From positions 1-64,000 of the forward strand of contig UBTF01000006.1 in the NCBI GenBank assembly GCA_900468285.1: DNA of 64,000 bases, given 5' to 3'. This stretch comes from Hyphomicrobiales bacterium. Its GTDB lineage: Bacteria; Pseudomonadota; Alphaproteobacteria; Rhizobiales; Rhizobiaceae. A program made the translations under genes and the position numbers. Below, piece by piece: positions 27,754 through 36,559 of the stretch. The notes under the pieces are model-generated. The model was given only the letters and a program-made list of their open reading frames with translations, was not told where the DNA came from and did not search any database. Each line of letters opens with the position of its first letter. The stretch's first letter is position 1.

Positions 27754-28656
27754 CTAAACGGGCCTGCCGACCTCTTCCAGCAGCCAGTTCTGGAAGGCGC
27801 GCGCCAGAACATTGTCCTGCCGGCCTTCGGGCAGGGCGATGTAGTAGCTGTTTTCCGTCTGCAGCGGCACATCAAAAACCACCTCCAGGAGACCGGATTT
27901 CAGCTCGGCTTCGATGAGGTACTTCGGAAGCAGCGCAAATCCAAGGCTGCTGACGGCAGCTTCGATGAGCATTGAAAACTGATCGAAACGGCTGCCGCGA
28001 TAAGCCTGATCCGACGCAATGCGGTTCATTTCGAACCACTCCGTCCACAGCTTCGGGCGTGTTGTCACGTGCAGCAACGGACCTTCGATCAGCTTTTCAT
28101 GATTTTCGACGGGGCGCGATGCCAAGAGCGCTGGGCTGGCAACCGGCACAATCACCTCATCACAGAGGAAAGTGCAGGTCCCATGCGCCCAGACAGGCTG
28201 ACCATAGTGAATGGCGATGTCGAAGCCTTCCTCGTCGAAATCGAAGGGCTGGGACCGCGATCCCACGGTCAGCACCGTTTCCGGCTGCGCGGCGAGGAAC
28301 TTGTGCAAGCGCGGCGTAAGCCAGCGGCTGCCGAAGGTTGGCAGTGTCGCTATTGTCAGCGACGCGCTTGACGCGCCTGACGTTACCGCGCGCACCATCA
28401 ACTGTTCCGATTGCTGCAGCAGCTTCTGAACGCCGGGCAGGAATTTGCGTCCTGCATCGGAGAGAACCACGCGGCGGCGAATGCGCTCGAACAGCAGCAT
28501 CCCCGTCTGGGCTTCCAGATCGCTGATCTGGCGGCTGACGGCGCTCTGCGTCAGGTTCAGTTCTTCCGCAGCGCGCGTAAAGTTGCCGTGCCTTGCGGCA
28601 CACTCAAATGCCTGCAGGGTGACAATGTCGGGAACCAGCCGTCTGCGTGTGTCCAT
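27754..28656 (-). CDS. LysR-family transcriptional regulator (GcvA-like)
   Basis: A 300-residue regulator. The N-terminal HTH region includes FECAARHGNFTRAAEELNLTQSAVSRQISDLE, followed by a periplasmic-binding-like effector domain. The middle segment FDEEGFDIAIHYGQPVW is typical of the GcvA-like branch. It is divergent from the aldehyde dehydrogenase gene at 28790, whose expression it probably controls; a lysine-degradation signal is plausible but inferred. The other GcvA-like LysR in this window (53757) is also divergent from a lysine-pathway enzyme. Confidence 0.87.
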   Translation of the reverse strand: MDTRRRLVPDIVTLQAFECAARHGNFTRAAEELNLTQSAVSRQISDLEAQTGMLLFERIRRRVVLSDAGRKFLPGVQKLLQQSEQLMVRAVTSGASSASLTIATLPTFGSRWLTPRLHKFLAAQPETVLTVGSRSQPFDFDEEGFDIAIHYGQPVWAHGTCTFLCDEVIVPVASPALLASRPVENHEKLIEGPLLHVTTRPKLWTEWFEMNRIASDQAYRGSRFDQFSMLIEAAVSSLGFALLPKYLIEAELKSGLLEVVFDVPLQTENSYYIALPEGRQDNVLARAFQNWLLEEVGRPV

Positions 28657-28789
28657 TCCAGTCTCGCATCAACCCAACCGCTTTACTCATTTGAAAACGG
28701 CGCTTGAAGCCGTATATCATCAGGAAAGAGAATGAAACGGGTATTGCGTCGCGTCAATGTCCTGTCAGCGCAACCAAGGAGCCATTGTC

Positions 28790-30325
28790 ATGAGCCAATC
28801 AGCAACGAAGGTCGATGTCGTCAAGGAAGCCGCAGCGCTTCTGGCAAAGATGGGCGTTTCCCCTGAACTCTATCAGGGTGGTGACATGGCGTCTTTCAGC
28901 CCTGTCAGCGGCGAAGAGATCGCACGGCTAAAGACGGTATCGGCTGGCGATGTCGCTGCCATCATCGAAAAGGCCGATGCTGCTTTCAAGACATGGCGTC
29001 TGGTGCCAGCGCCAAAGCGCGGCGAGCTGGTGCGCCTGCTGGGTGAAGAACTGCGTGCCGCCAAGGATGACCTCGGTCGTCTCGTCTCGCTCGAAGCCGG
29101 CAAGATCCCGTCCGAAGGTCTGGGTGAAGTCCAGGAAATGATCGACATCTGCGATTTCGCGGTCGGCCTGTCCCGCCAGCTTTATGGTCTCACCATCGCC
29201 ACCGAACGTCCCGGCCACCGCATGATGGAAACCTGGCATCCCCTTGGTGTTGTCGGCGTCATCTCCGCCTTCAACTTCCCCGTCGCCGTCTGGTCGTGGA
29301 ATGCAGCACTCGCGCTCGTCTGCGGTAACTCGGTCGTCTGGAAACCATCGGAAAAGACACCGCTGACGGCGCTGGCCGTTCAGGGCATTTTCGAGCGTGC
29401 CGTCGCCCGCTTCGGTGATGCGCCTGATGGATTGAGCCAGCTTATCATCGGTGATCGTACCGTTGGCGAAGCGCTCGTCGATCATCCCAAGGTGCCGCTG
29501 GTGTCGGCCACCGGCTCCACCCGCATGGGCCGTGACGTGGGTCCGCGCCTTGCCAAGCGTTTCGCCCGCGCCATTCTGGAACTTGGCGGCAACAATGCCG
29601 GTATCGTCTGCCCTTCCGCCGATCTCGACATGGCGTTGCGCGCCATCGCCTTCGGCGCCATGGGCACCGCCGGTCAGCGCTGCACGACGCTTCGCCGTCT
29701 TTTCGTGCATGACAGCGTCTATGACCAGCTCGTTCCGCGCCTGAAGAAGGCCTATGCATCCGTCTCCGTTGGCAACCCGCTGGAAACCCCCGCACTTGTC
29801 GGCCCGCTGATCGACAAGGCTGCTTTCGACGGCATGCAGAAGGCACTTGATGAGGCCAAGGCGCATGGTGGTGTCATCGCTGGTGGCGAACGTGTTGCCG
29901 ACGCGGGCAAGGACACGGCCTATTACGTCAAGCCAGCATTGGTCGAAATGCCAAAACAGGTCGGCCCTGTGCTGGAAGAAACCTTCGCGCCCATTCTCTA
30001 TGTGATGAAATACAGCGATTTCGACCAGGCCGTCGCCGATCACAACGCTGTTGCCGCTGGCCTGTCCTCCTCCATTTTCACCCGCGATCTGCAGGAAGCC
30101 GAGCGTTTCCTGGCGGCTGACGGTTCCGATTGCGGTATCGCCAACGTCAATATCGGCACATCGGGTGCGGAAATCGGCGGGGCCTTTGGCGGTGAGAAGG
30201 AAACGGGTGGCGGTCGCGAATCCGGTTCTGACTCGTGGAAAGCCTATATGCGCCGCGCCACCAACACCGTGAACTATTCCAAGGCACTGCCGCTGGCGCA
30301 GGGCGTGACATTCGATATCGAATAA
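28790..30325 (+). CDS. amaB: ALDH7-type aldehyde dehydrogenase, probable L-piperideine-6-carboxylate dehydrogenase
   Basis: A 511-residue NAD-dependent aldehyde dehydrogenase. The general-base Glu264 is in ELGGNN and the nucleophile Cys298 in GTAGQRCTTLRRL, which is the ALDH7 (antiquitin/AmaB) version of the motif. Such enzymes oxidise alpha-aminoadipate semialdehyde to alpha-aminoadipate in lysine catabolism. ATG at 28790 follows aaggag; an ATG 33 bp upstream has no such site. The divergent LysR gene is a likely regulator. Substrate is assigned by motif similarity only. Confidence 0.82.
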   Translation: MSQSATKVDVVKEAAALLAKMGVSPELYQGGDMASFSPVSGEEIARLKTVSAGDVAAIIEKADAAFKTWRLVPAPKRGELVRLLGEELRAAKDDLGRLVSLEAGKIPSEGLGEVQEMIDICDFAVGLSRQLYGLTIATERPGHRMMETWHPLGVVGVISAFNFPVAVWSWNAALALVCGNSVVWKPSEKTPLTALAVQGIFERAVARFGDAPDGLSQLIIGDRTVGEALVDHPKVPLVSATGSTRMGRDVGPRLAKRFARAILELGGNNAGIVCPSADLDMALRAIAFGAMGTAGQRCTTLRRLFVHDSVYDQLVPRLKKAYASVSVGNPLETPALVGPLIDKAAFDGMQKALDEAKAHGGVIAGGERVADAGKDTAYYVKPALVEMPKQVGPVLEETFAPILYVMKYSDFDQAVADHNAVAAGLSSSIFTRDLQEAERFLAADGSDCGIANVNIGTSGAEIGGAFGGEKETGGGRESGSDSWKAYMRRATNTVNYSKALPLAQGVTFDIE

Positions 30326-30356
30326 TCTGGCTTCGTCGAATAAGCTTCAAAACAAC

Positions 30357-30392
30357 CGCTGGCGAGATTGGGTTCTCGCCAGCGTTTTTTTT
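30357..30392 (+). terminator. Intrinsic terminator between the aldehyde dehydrogenase and putA genes
   Basis: cgctggcgag (30357-30366) and ctcgccagcg (30375-30384) form a 10-bp stem with an 8-base loop, followed by eight T. It ends transcription of the aldehyde dehydrogenase gene; its T-tract abuts the putA stop codon. On the minus strand there is no good T-tract, so it favours the plus direction. Confidence 0.85.
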
Positions 30393-33300
30393 AGCCTATC
30401 GACATCAGGCTGGCATTGCCGCCCGCTGCCGTCGTGTTGACGCTGACGGAGACTTCCTCAAGCAACCAGTTGAGATTGTAGGGCTGCTGGCCTGTCTCCA
30501 GCATCGCAGTCGTTGCGGCCTGAACGAGAACCAGCGGGCCGGGCAACTCGGCGATGCGGGCATTGATCTGCCGCACCCGGTCGGCATCGCCCTCAACCAA
30601 GGCGCCGGCGAATGGGCCGGAGCCCGCCCAGTCATCCGACCATGTCACAAGTGTTGCCACGGTGGATGGTAAGCCCTTCAGCTCTGCCTCCAGACCGGAG
30701 GCCTTGTCGATTGTGACCCTGTTGCCTGTCGCAAGTGCCGCCGCCAGCTGGCAAAACAGCCCGTTTGCCGTCAGCGGGGCCAGAAGAACGTGGCCACGCG
30801 GATGCAGGGCATAGAGATTGCGTTCGCCCACTGGTCCGGCAAGCTCGGTTTCGAAGCCAAGCCCGGAAATCTGTCCCTGATGGCGAGCGACCTGCACGGC
30901 TTGTGTCTTACCCTTCTCCTCGAGCCAGCGGATTAGCTCCGCAAGAGCGGCATTGTCCTGCGCGCCGTCAAAGCCGGTGAGGGGCGGTGTATCCGTCAAC
31001 CGTCCCAGATAGAGCGGTCCACCAGCTTTCGGCCCGGTGCCGGAAAGTCCACGCCCGCCGAAAGGCTGCACACCCACGACCGCACCGATGATGTTGCGAT
31101 TGACGTAGAGATTGCCAGCCTTCACTCGCGACAGCACATGCGCGATCGTTGTGTCGAGGCGGGTGTGCAGGCCGAAGGTCAGGCCATAGCCCGTTGCGTT
31201 GATATCGTCGATGAGGCGGTCGAGCTTCTCGCGCTTGAAGCGGATGACGTGCAGCACCGGCCCGAAGACTTCGCGCTTGAGGTCGGAGAGCGCCCGCAAT
31301 TCGATGATGGTGGGGGGAACGAATGTGCCCTTGTCGGTCTCACCGGCAAGCGTGATCTGCTCGATGGAATTGCCAAGCGCGCGCATCGCCTCGATGTGCT
31401 TTTCGATATTGTCCTTGGCTTCCTGCGTGATCACAGGCCCGACATCGACAGAAAGCCGGTCCGTCCTACCGATGCGCAATTCGTGTAGCGCGCCTTTCAG
31501 CATCGTCAGCGTTCTGTCAGCCACATCGTCCTGAAGGCAGAGCACGCGCAGCGCCGAGCATCGCTGCCCTGCGCTGTCGAAGGCCGATGCAATCACGTCT
31601 GCCACCACCTGTTCGGCCAGAGCAGAGGAATCGACGATCATGGCGTTCTGTCCACCCGTCTCCGCGATCAATGGAATGGGCTGTCCGTTTCGTGAAACGC
31701 GCGCGGCCAACTGCTTCTGGATCAACCGGGCAACCTCGGTGGAGCCGGTAAACATGACGCCTGCCGTTTGCGAAGCGCCGACAAGCTGCGCACCCGTCTT
31801 GCCGTCACCCGGCAGCAGTTGCACCGCATCCGCCGGAATGCCTGCGGCGTGCAGCAGGCGGATGCCTTCTGCGGCAATCAGCGGTGTTTCCTCGGCAGGC
31901 TTTGCCAGAACCGGATTTCCGGCCACCAGTGCCGCCGCCACCTGTCCGATAAAGATGGCGAGCGGGAAATTCCATGGGCTGATGCAGACCACCGGCCCAA
32001 GGGCGTGTTGCTCCGCGCCAAACGTTTTGCGCGCCTCGGCGGCATAATAGCGCAGGAAGTCGATGGCCTCGCGGACTTCGGCAATGGCATTGGGTGCGGA
32101 TTTTCCGGCTTCGCGCATGATCAGGCCAAGCAGGACGGGAAGCTTTGCCTGCATCATGTCGGCTGCCTTTTCAAGGCAGGCTGCACGCTCTTCCGCACTG
32201 GTCTGCTGCCATGTGGAAGCAGCGGCGGCTTCAAGTGCCGCATCGACATCGCCGGGCGTGGGTTCGGTCACATAGCCCACGACATCGTTGAGGTCGCCGG
32301 GGTTCAATACAGGCCTCGTTGGGCCGGAAGCGTTTCGCGATGCAGCCTTCCACTCCATCTGTGCACTGGCACGAAGCGCATCACCCAGCGAAGCGAGCGT
32401 TTCTTCGTTGGAGAGATCGAGCCCGGATGAATTCTCTCGCGTGCCATAGAGACGGGCGGGTTTGACGATCTTGTCATGCTGCGCACCCGGAGCCGACATG
32501 GATCTGACAACTGCGACAGGGTCTTCCAGCAAGGAATCGACGGGTACGTTCGGGTCGGCTATGCGGTTGACGAAGGAAGAGTTGGCACCGTTTTCCAGCA
32601 GGCGACGGACCAGATAGGCAAGCAGCGTTTCGTGGGTTCCAACCGGCGCGTAGAAGCGGCACGGCCGGTCAAGGTTCTGCTTGCCGACGACTTCGCCATA
32701 GAGCGGCTCTCCCATGCCATGCAGGCACTGGAATTCGTAGTCGCCGATTTTGAAGTCTGGCCCGGCAAGGTGGTAGATCGTTGCCAAAGACTGCGCATTG
32801 TGGGTGGCGAACTGCGGGAAGATCACATCGCGGGCGGCCAGCAGTTTGCGCGCACAGGCAATATAGGACACATCCGTGTGGACCTTGCGTGTGAAAACGG
32901 GGAAGTCTTCGAGACCATCCAGCTGCGCGCGCTTGATCTCCGCGTCCCAATAGGCCCCCTTGACCAGCCGCACCATGATGCGACGGTTGGAGCGTCTGGC
33001 GAGATCAACGATGTAGTCCAGCACGAAGGGGCAACGGCGGCTATAGGCCTGCACCACAAAGCCAAGGCCGTGCCAGTTGTTCAGCTCCGGGTCCAGCGAA
33101 AGCGTTTCCAGAAGGTCGAGCGACAGTTCCAGCCGGTCTGCCTCTTCGGCATCGATGTTGAGGCCGATGTCGTAGCGTTTTGCCAGCATCATCAGCGATT
33201 TGACCCTGGGCAAAAGCTCGGCCATGACGCGTTCGACCTGCGAACGGCTATAGCGCGGATGAAGCGCGGACAGCTTGATGGAAATGCCCGGGCCGCCATA

Positions 33301-34074
33301 GACGCCGCGACCGGCGGAAGCCTTGCCGATGGCGTGGATGGCGTTCTCGTAATCACGGTAGTAGCGCTGCGCATCCTTTGCCGTGGTCGCGGCCTCGCCC
33401 AGCATGTCATAGGAATATTGGAAACCCTGCGCCTCCAGCGGCTTGGAACGGTTGATGGCTTCGCCAATCGTCTGTCCGGTCACGAACTGCTCGCCCATCA
33501 TCCGCATGGCCATGTCGACGCCGCGGCGGATGACCGGCTCTCCGGCTCGCGAGATGAGCTTGGTCAGAGCCGCCGATAGCCCCCTGTCATTGACCGTCGA
33601 TGTCAGCTTGCCGGTAATGACCAGCCCCCAGGTAGCGGCGTTAACGAAGAGCGACCGGCCACCACCCAGATGCGAGCGCCAGTCTCCGGTGGCGATCTTG
33701 TCGCGGATCAGCGCATCGCGGGTGGCAGCATCGGGAATACGCAGCAGCGCTTCGGCAAGGCACATCAGCGCCACGCCCTCCTGGCTGGACAGCGAATATT
33801 CCTGCACCAGCCCTTCGACGCCAGTGCCCTTCGCCTTGGAGCGAAGGGCCTGCACCAGCTTGCGTGCCGTCGTGCGGATGGCGGCGGCCTGCTCCGGCAA
33901 GACGGCCGCAGCTTCAAGCAGCGGCACCATGCATTCGCGCTCGGCCCGGCGATAGGCGGCGGTTATGGCTTGACGGAGCGCGCTTTGCGGTTGCGCTGGC
34001 GGTGCGAAATGCTCGAAGAGCCCGCCGGTGTCATTTGTCTCATGTGTCGTGATGGTCGCTGCGTTTTCCGACAT
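30391..34074 (-). CDS. putA: Bifunctional proline dehydrogenase / delta-1-pyrroline-5-carboxylate dehydrogenase
   Basis: A 1227-residue enzyme that oxidises proline to glutamate. The proline dehydrogenase barrel spans about residues 170-480 (FVLDYIVDLARRSNRR, RLVKGAYWDAEIK). The aldehyde dehydrogenase follows (SPWNFPLAIFIGQVAAALVAGN, nucleophile Cys in SAGQRCSALRVL), with a C-terminal tail. No ribbon-helix-helix domain is present at the N terminus, so this PutA should not regulate itself; the divergent Lrp-type regulator probably does that. The ATG at 34072-34074 is chosen over an in-frame extension into the promoter region. Confidence 0.95.
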   Translation of the reverse strand: MSENAATITTHETNDTGGLFEHFAPPAQPQSALRQAITAAYRRAERECMVPLLEAAAVLPEQAAAIRTTARKLVQALRSKAKGTGVEGLVQEYSLSSQEGVALMCLAEALLRIPDAATRDALIRDKIATGDWRSHLGGGRSLFVNAATWGLVITGKLTSTVNDRGLSAALTKLISRAGEPVIRRGVDMAMRMMGEQFVTGQTIGEAINRSKPLEAQGFQYSYDMLGEAATTAKDAQRYYRDYENAIHAIGKASAGRGVYGGPGISIKLSALHPRYSRSQVERVMAELLPRVKSLMMLAKRYDIGLNIDAEEADRLELSLDLLETLSLDPELNNWHGLGFVVQAYSRRCPFVLDYIVDLARRSNRRIMVRLVKGAYWDAEIKRAQLDGLEDFPVFTRKVHTDVSYIACARKLLAARDVIFPQFATHNAQSLATIYHLAGPDFKIGDYEFQCLHGMGEPLYGEVVGKQNLDRPCRFYAPVGTHETLLAYLVRRLLENGANSSFVNRIADPNVPVDSLLEDPVAVVRSMSAPGAQHDKIVKPARLYGTRENSSGLDLSNEETLASLGDALRASAQMEWKAASRNASGPTRPVLNPGDLNDVVGYVTEPTPGDVDAALEAAAASTWQQTSAEERAACLEKAADMMQAKLPVLLGLIMREAGKSAPNAIAEVREAIDFLRYYAAEARKTFGAEQHALGPVVCISPWNFPLAIFIGQVAAALVAGNPVLAKPAEETPLIAAEGIRLLHAAGIPADAVQLLPGDGKTGAQLVGASQTAGVMFTGSTEVARLIQKQLAARVSRNGQPIPLIAETGGQNAMIVDSSALAEQVVADVIASAFDSAGQRCSALRVLCLQDDVADRTLTMLKGALHELRIGRTDRLSVDVGPVITQEAKDNIEKHIEAMRALGNSIEQITLAGETDKGTFVPPTIIELRALSDLKREVFGPVLHVIRFKREKLDRLIDDINATGYGLTFGLHTRLDTTIAHVLSRVKAGNLYVNRNIIGAVVGVQPFGGRGLSGTGPKAGGPLYLGRLTDTPPLTGFDGAQDNAALAELIRWLEEKGKTQAVQVARHQGQISGLGFETELAGPVGERNLYALHPRGHVLLAPLTANGLFCQLAAALATGNRVTIDKASGLEAELKGLPSTVATLVTWSDDWAGSGPFAGALVEGDADRVRQINARIAELPGPLVLVQAATTAMLETGQQPYNLNWLLEEVSVSVNTTAAGGNASLMSIG

Positions 34075-34226
34075 GGCCCGGTCCCTGAAGTTCTGCCGCG
34101 AGCGCACATTTCCGTCGCTCCGTTTCAGCACTGAGAATATCATTGCTGCAAAAATTGCTATGGTCCTATTTTAGCGATATATCAGGACGAAATGACTTAT
34201 AATTCGCATCAGAAAAGGCAATATGG

Positions 34227-34697
34227 ATGCCAAAACCACAAGAAACAGGCAATCTCGATCACTTCGACATGAAGATACTGGAAGCGATGAGCGATGATGG
34301 GCGCATGTCGATTCTGGAGCTTTCCAGGCGGGTAGGCCTTTCCAAGACACCCTGCCAGACACGGCTGAAGCGGCTGGTCGATGAAGGTTACATTCTTGGC
34401 TTTCGTGCCATGCTCAACCCGGCAAAGCTCGGTCTGGAGCACATTGCCTTTACCGAAGTTAAGCTGTCGGACACGCGGGAAAAGGCGTTGGAGGATTTCA
34501 ACGCGGCGGTTCGCAAGATCAAGGAAGTGGAAGAGTGCCACATGATCGCAGGCGCGTTCGATTATCTGTTGAAGGTGCGTACGACCGACATACGCAAATA
34601 CCGCCGCGTTCTGGGAGAGAAAATCTCCAGCCTGCCAAGCGTGGCCAACACGTCGACCTTTGTCGTCATGCAATCGGTCAAGGATGTCGGGATGTAA
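34227..34697 (+). CDS. putR: Lrp/AsnC-family regulator, probable PutR activator of putA
   Basis: A 156-residue Lrp/AsnC protein with an N-terminal HTH (ILELSRRVGLSKTPCQTRLKRL) and a C-terminal RAM ligand/oligomer domain (EVEECHMIAGAFDYLLKVRT). It is divergent from putA across a 152-bp region. In Agrobacterium and other alphaproteobacteria PutR of this family activates putA with proline; the same arrangement is seen here. Confidence 0.88.
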   Translation: MPKPQETGNLDHFDMKILEAMSDDGRMSILELSRRVGLSKTPCQTRLKRLVDEGYILGFRAMLNPAKLGLEHIAFTEVKLSDTREKALEDFNAAVRKIKEVEECHMIAGAFDYLLKVRTTDIRKYRRVLGEKISSLPSVANTSTFVVMQSVKDVGM

Positions 34698-34747
34698 AAA
34701 ACGGCGCAGCCTTGGGCTACGCCGTTTCATATTCTGGTTGCCGAAGG

Positions 34748-35317
34748 TTAGCGAACGGCAGCGGCGGCGGTGACTGCGGTCATCTGTGCGTCAGGGCCAA
34801 ACTCATTCTCGTCCTCGATGCCAAGCAGTTCCTGCAGGCGAAGGCGGGCACGGCTGACACGGCTCTTGATGGTGCCGACAGGGCAACCGCAGATTTCCGC
34901 AGCTTCCTCATAGGCAAAGCCGGATGCACCGATCAACAGGATGGCTTCGCGCTGGTCTTCGGGAAGCTTGGCAAGCGCTGTCTTGAAGTCTGCAAGATCG
35001 ACAGACCCATGCTGTTCCGGAGGCACGGACAGGCGCGATGTGTATGCGCCGTCGGTATCCTGAACTTCGCGGCCGGATTTTCTGATCTGGCTGTAAAACT
35101 CGTTGCGCAGGATTGTCACAAGCCATGCACGCATATTGGTGCCGGGCTGGTAGCTTTCCTGTTTTGCCCATGCCTTCATGATCGTATCCTGTACGAGGTC
35201 GTCAGCACGGTCGCGGGATCTGATGAGAGAGATGGCAAATGCGCGGAGATTTGGCAGAGCGGCCAGCATTTCGCGCTTGAAATTGTATTCGTTCTTGCTC
35301 GGATCTGTGGCCATCAT
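34748..35317 (-). CDS. ecfG: ECF sigma factor EcfG (general stress response)
   Basis: A 189-residue ECF15-type sigma factor. Sigma-2 is at about residues 15-85 (FAISLIRSRDRADDLVQDTIMKAW) and sigma-4 at about 110-165 (LPEDQREAILLIGASGFAYEEAAEICG, GTIKSRVSRARLRL). It directs RNA polymerase to GGAAC-N16/17-CGTT promoters, several of which are in this cluster. Its ATG overlaps the nepR stop (ATGA), so the two are translationally coupled; a second ATG follows immediately. Confidence 0.94.
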   Translation of the reverse strand: MMATDPSKNEYNFKREMLAALPNLRAFAISLIRSRDRADDLVQDTIMKAWAKQESYQPGTNMRAWLVTILRNEFYSQIRKSGREVQDTDGAYTSRLSVPPEQHGSVDLADFKTALAKLPEDQREAILLIGASGFAYEEAAEICGCPVGTIKSRVSRARLRLQELLGIEDENEFGPDAQMTAVTAAAAVR

Positions 35318-35514
35318 CCCCTCGAAGCTTTTGCGTTGTTTTCAGCTTCGTCGAGCTTTTCGAGAAGATCGAGAAATTTGTCCGGAATGCCTTCATCCTG
35401 CACTGCGTCATATAATTCACGTAATTTTCGCGAGATAACAGCGCGACCCGAATCGGGGACGGTCGGCGACGTTCCCTTGTCAGATGGATCCTGGTCCGAT
35501 TGAAACATGCTCAT
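35314..35514 (-). CDS. nepR: Anti-sigma factor NepR
   Basis: A short, charged protein of about 66 residues, with the NepR helix region ISRKLRELYDAVQDEGIPDK followed by FLDLLEKLDEAE. It binds and holds EcfG until phosphorylated PhyR takes it away. The ATG at 35514 (MSMFQSDQDP) is chosen; a second ATG two codons on is equally possible, and the open frame upstream runs through promoter DNA. It overlaps ecfG by 4 bp and is divergent from phyR. Confidence 0.9.
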   Translation of the reverse strand: MSMFQSDQDPSDKGTSPTVPDSGRAVISRKLRELYDAVQDEGIPDKFLDLLEKLDEAENNAKASRG

Positions 35515-35547
35515 GATTTCCGGTATTCCTCTGGTGACGTCGTCTAT

Positions 35548-35572
35548 AATGCATGGCAATAAAAATAGTTCC
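35548..35572 (-). promoter_or_regulatory. EcfG-type promoter for nepR-ecfG
   Basis: The minus strand reads GGAAC (35568-35572), then 16 bases, then CATT (35548-35551), one base off the usual CGTT. It lies 34 bp before the nepR ATG. The stress sigma operon therefore appears to be autoregulated. Confidence 0.65.
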
Positions 35573-35580
35573 AGGAAAAG

Positions 35581-35605
35581 GGAACTATTTTCGCAACGCC
35601 GCGTT
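35581..35605 (+). promoter_or_regulatory. EcfG-type promoter for phyR
   Basis: GGAAC (35581-35585), 16 bases, CGTT (35602-35605): a full match to the alphaproteobacterial general stress promoter. It lies 48 bp before the phyR ATG. Its -35 element is only 8 bp from that of the divergent nepR promoter. Confidence 0.85.
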
Positions 35606-35653
35606 TTTTCGTTCAGGTTTGCGCTGCAAACCGCATGAACAGGGGAGAATTCC

Positions 35654-36448
35654 ATGTCAGTTTCTACACGCATCGCACCGCATCTGCCCTACCTCCGCAG
35701 GTTTGCCCGTGCTGTTTGCGGTTCTCAGTCCACCGGCGACGCATATGTGGCTGCCAGCCTTGAAGCATTGATTGCCGATGTCAGCATTTTTCCGCAGACA
35801 AGCAGCGATCGTGTTTCGCTTTACCAATTGTTTGTCTCCATCTTTAGTTCCGTCACCATCAATATTAAGAATGACGAGAACCTCACAGGCTGGGAAAAGC
35901 GCGCTTCCGCGAACCTTTCCGCCGTGCCCGCCGTCCCGCGCCAGGCGTTCCTGCTGACGACGGTCGAGGAGTTTTCCCTTGCGGAAGTGGCCGAAGTGCT
36001 GCGCGTGCCGGAAAGCGAAGTCAGCCAGCTCATCGATGAAGCGGCGTCCGAGATTGCACGTCAGGTTGCTACCGATATCATGATCATCGAGGACGAGCCT
36101 CTGATCGCCATGGATATCGAGCAGATGGTCACCGACCTCGGCCACAACGTGACCGGCATTGCGCGCACACATAAGGAAGCGCTCGAACTCTTCCATCGCA
36201 CACAGCCAAAGATGATCCTTGCCGATATCCAGCTTGCCGATGGAAGCTCGGGTCTCGAAGCAATGAAGGAAATCCTGCAGATGACCACGCTGCCGGTCAT
36301 CTTCATCACGGCCTTCCCAGAACGCCTTCTGACGGGCGAGCGCCCTGAGCCGACCTTCCTTGTTACCAAGCCGTTCAACCCGGATATGGTCAAGGCACTT
36401 ATCAGCCAGGCTCTTTTCTTCAATGAAAGTTCACGTGTCGCCGCTTAA
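35654..36448 (+). CDS. phyR: PhyR, anti-anti-sigma response regulator of the general stress response
   Basis: A 264-residue protein. Residues ~1-135 are a sigma-like domain (RIAPHLPYLRRFARAVCGSQ, EEFSLAEVAEVLRVPESEV) that mimics EcfG and captures NepR. Residues ~140-260 are a receiver domain with acidic residues Glu146/Asp147 and phospho-acceptor Asp191 (ILADIQLADG), plus the FITAFPERLLTGE segment typical of PhyR. The gene has its own EcfG-type promoter and lies divergent to nepR-ecfG. Confidence 0.95.
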   Translation: MSVSTRIAPHLPYLRRFARAVCGSQSTGDAYVAASLEALIADVSIFPQTSSDRVSLYQLFVSIFSSVTINIKNDENLTGWEKRASANLSAVPAVPRQAFLLTTVEEFSLAEVAEVLRVPESEVSQLIDEAASEIARQVATDIMIIEDEPLIAMDIEQMVTDLGHNVTGIARTHKEALELFHRTQPKMILADIQLADGSSGLEAMKEILQMTTLPVIFITAFPERLLTGERPEPTFLVTKPFNPDMVKALISQALFFNESSRVAA

Positions 36449-36472
36449 ACTTCACTGATTCGGAAAAGATTT

Positions 36473-36497
36473 GGAACTCGGGTTCAGGCCCGGCGTT
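36473..36497 (+). promoter_or_regulatory. EcfG-type promoter for the HWE kinase gene at 36560
   Basis: GGAAC (36473-36477), 16 bases, CGTT (36494-36497). It lies 62 bp before the kinase start and just after phyR, so the kinase can be expressed apart from phyR and under stress sigma control. Confidence 0.8.
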
Positions 36498-36559
36498 GAC
36501 GTCGGAATGTTTCACAGGCATCGCGACACTCTTCGCCGCTTCCCCGTTAGGAGACCATA

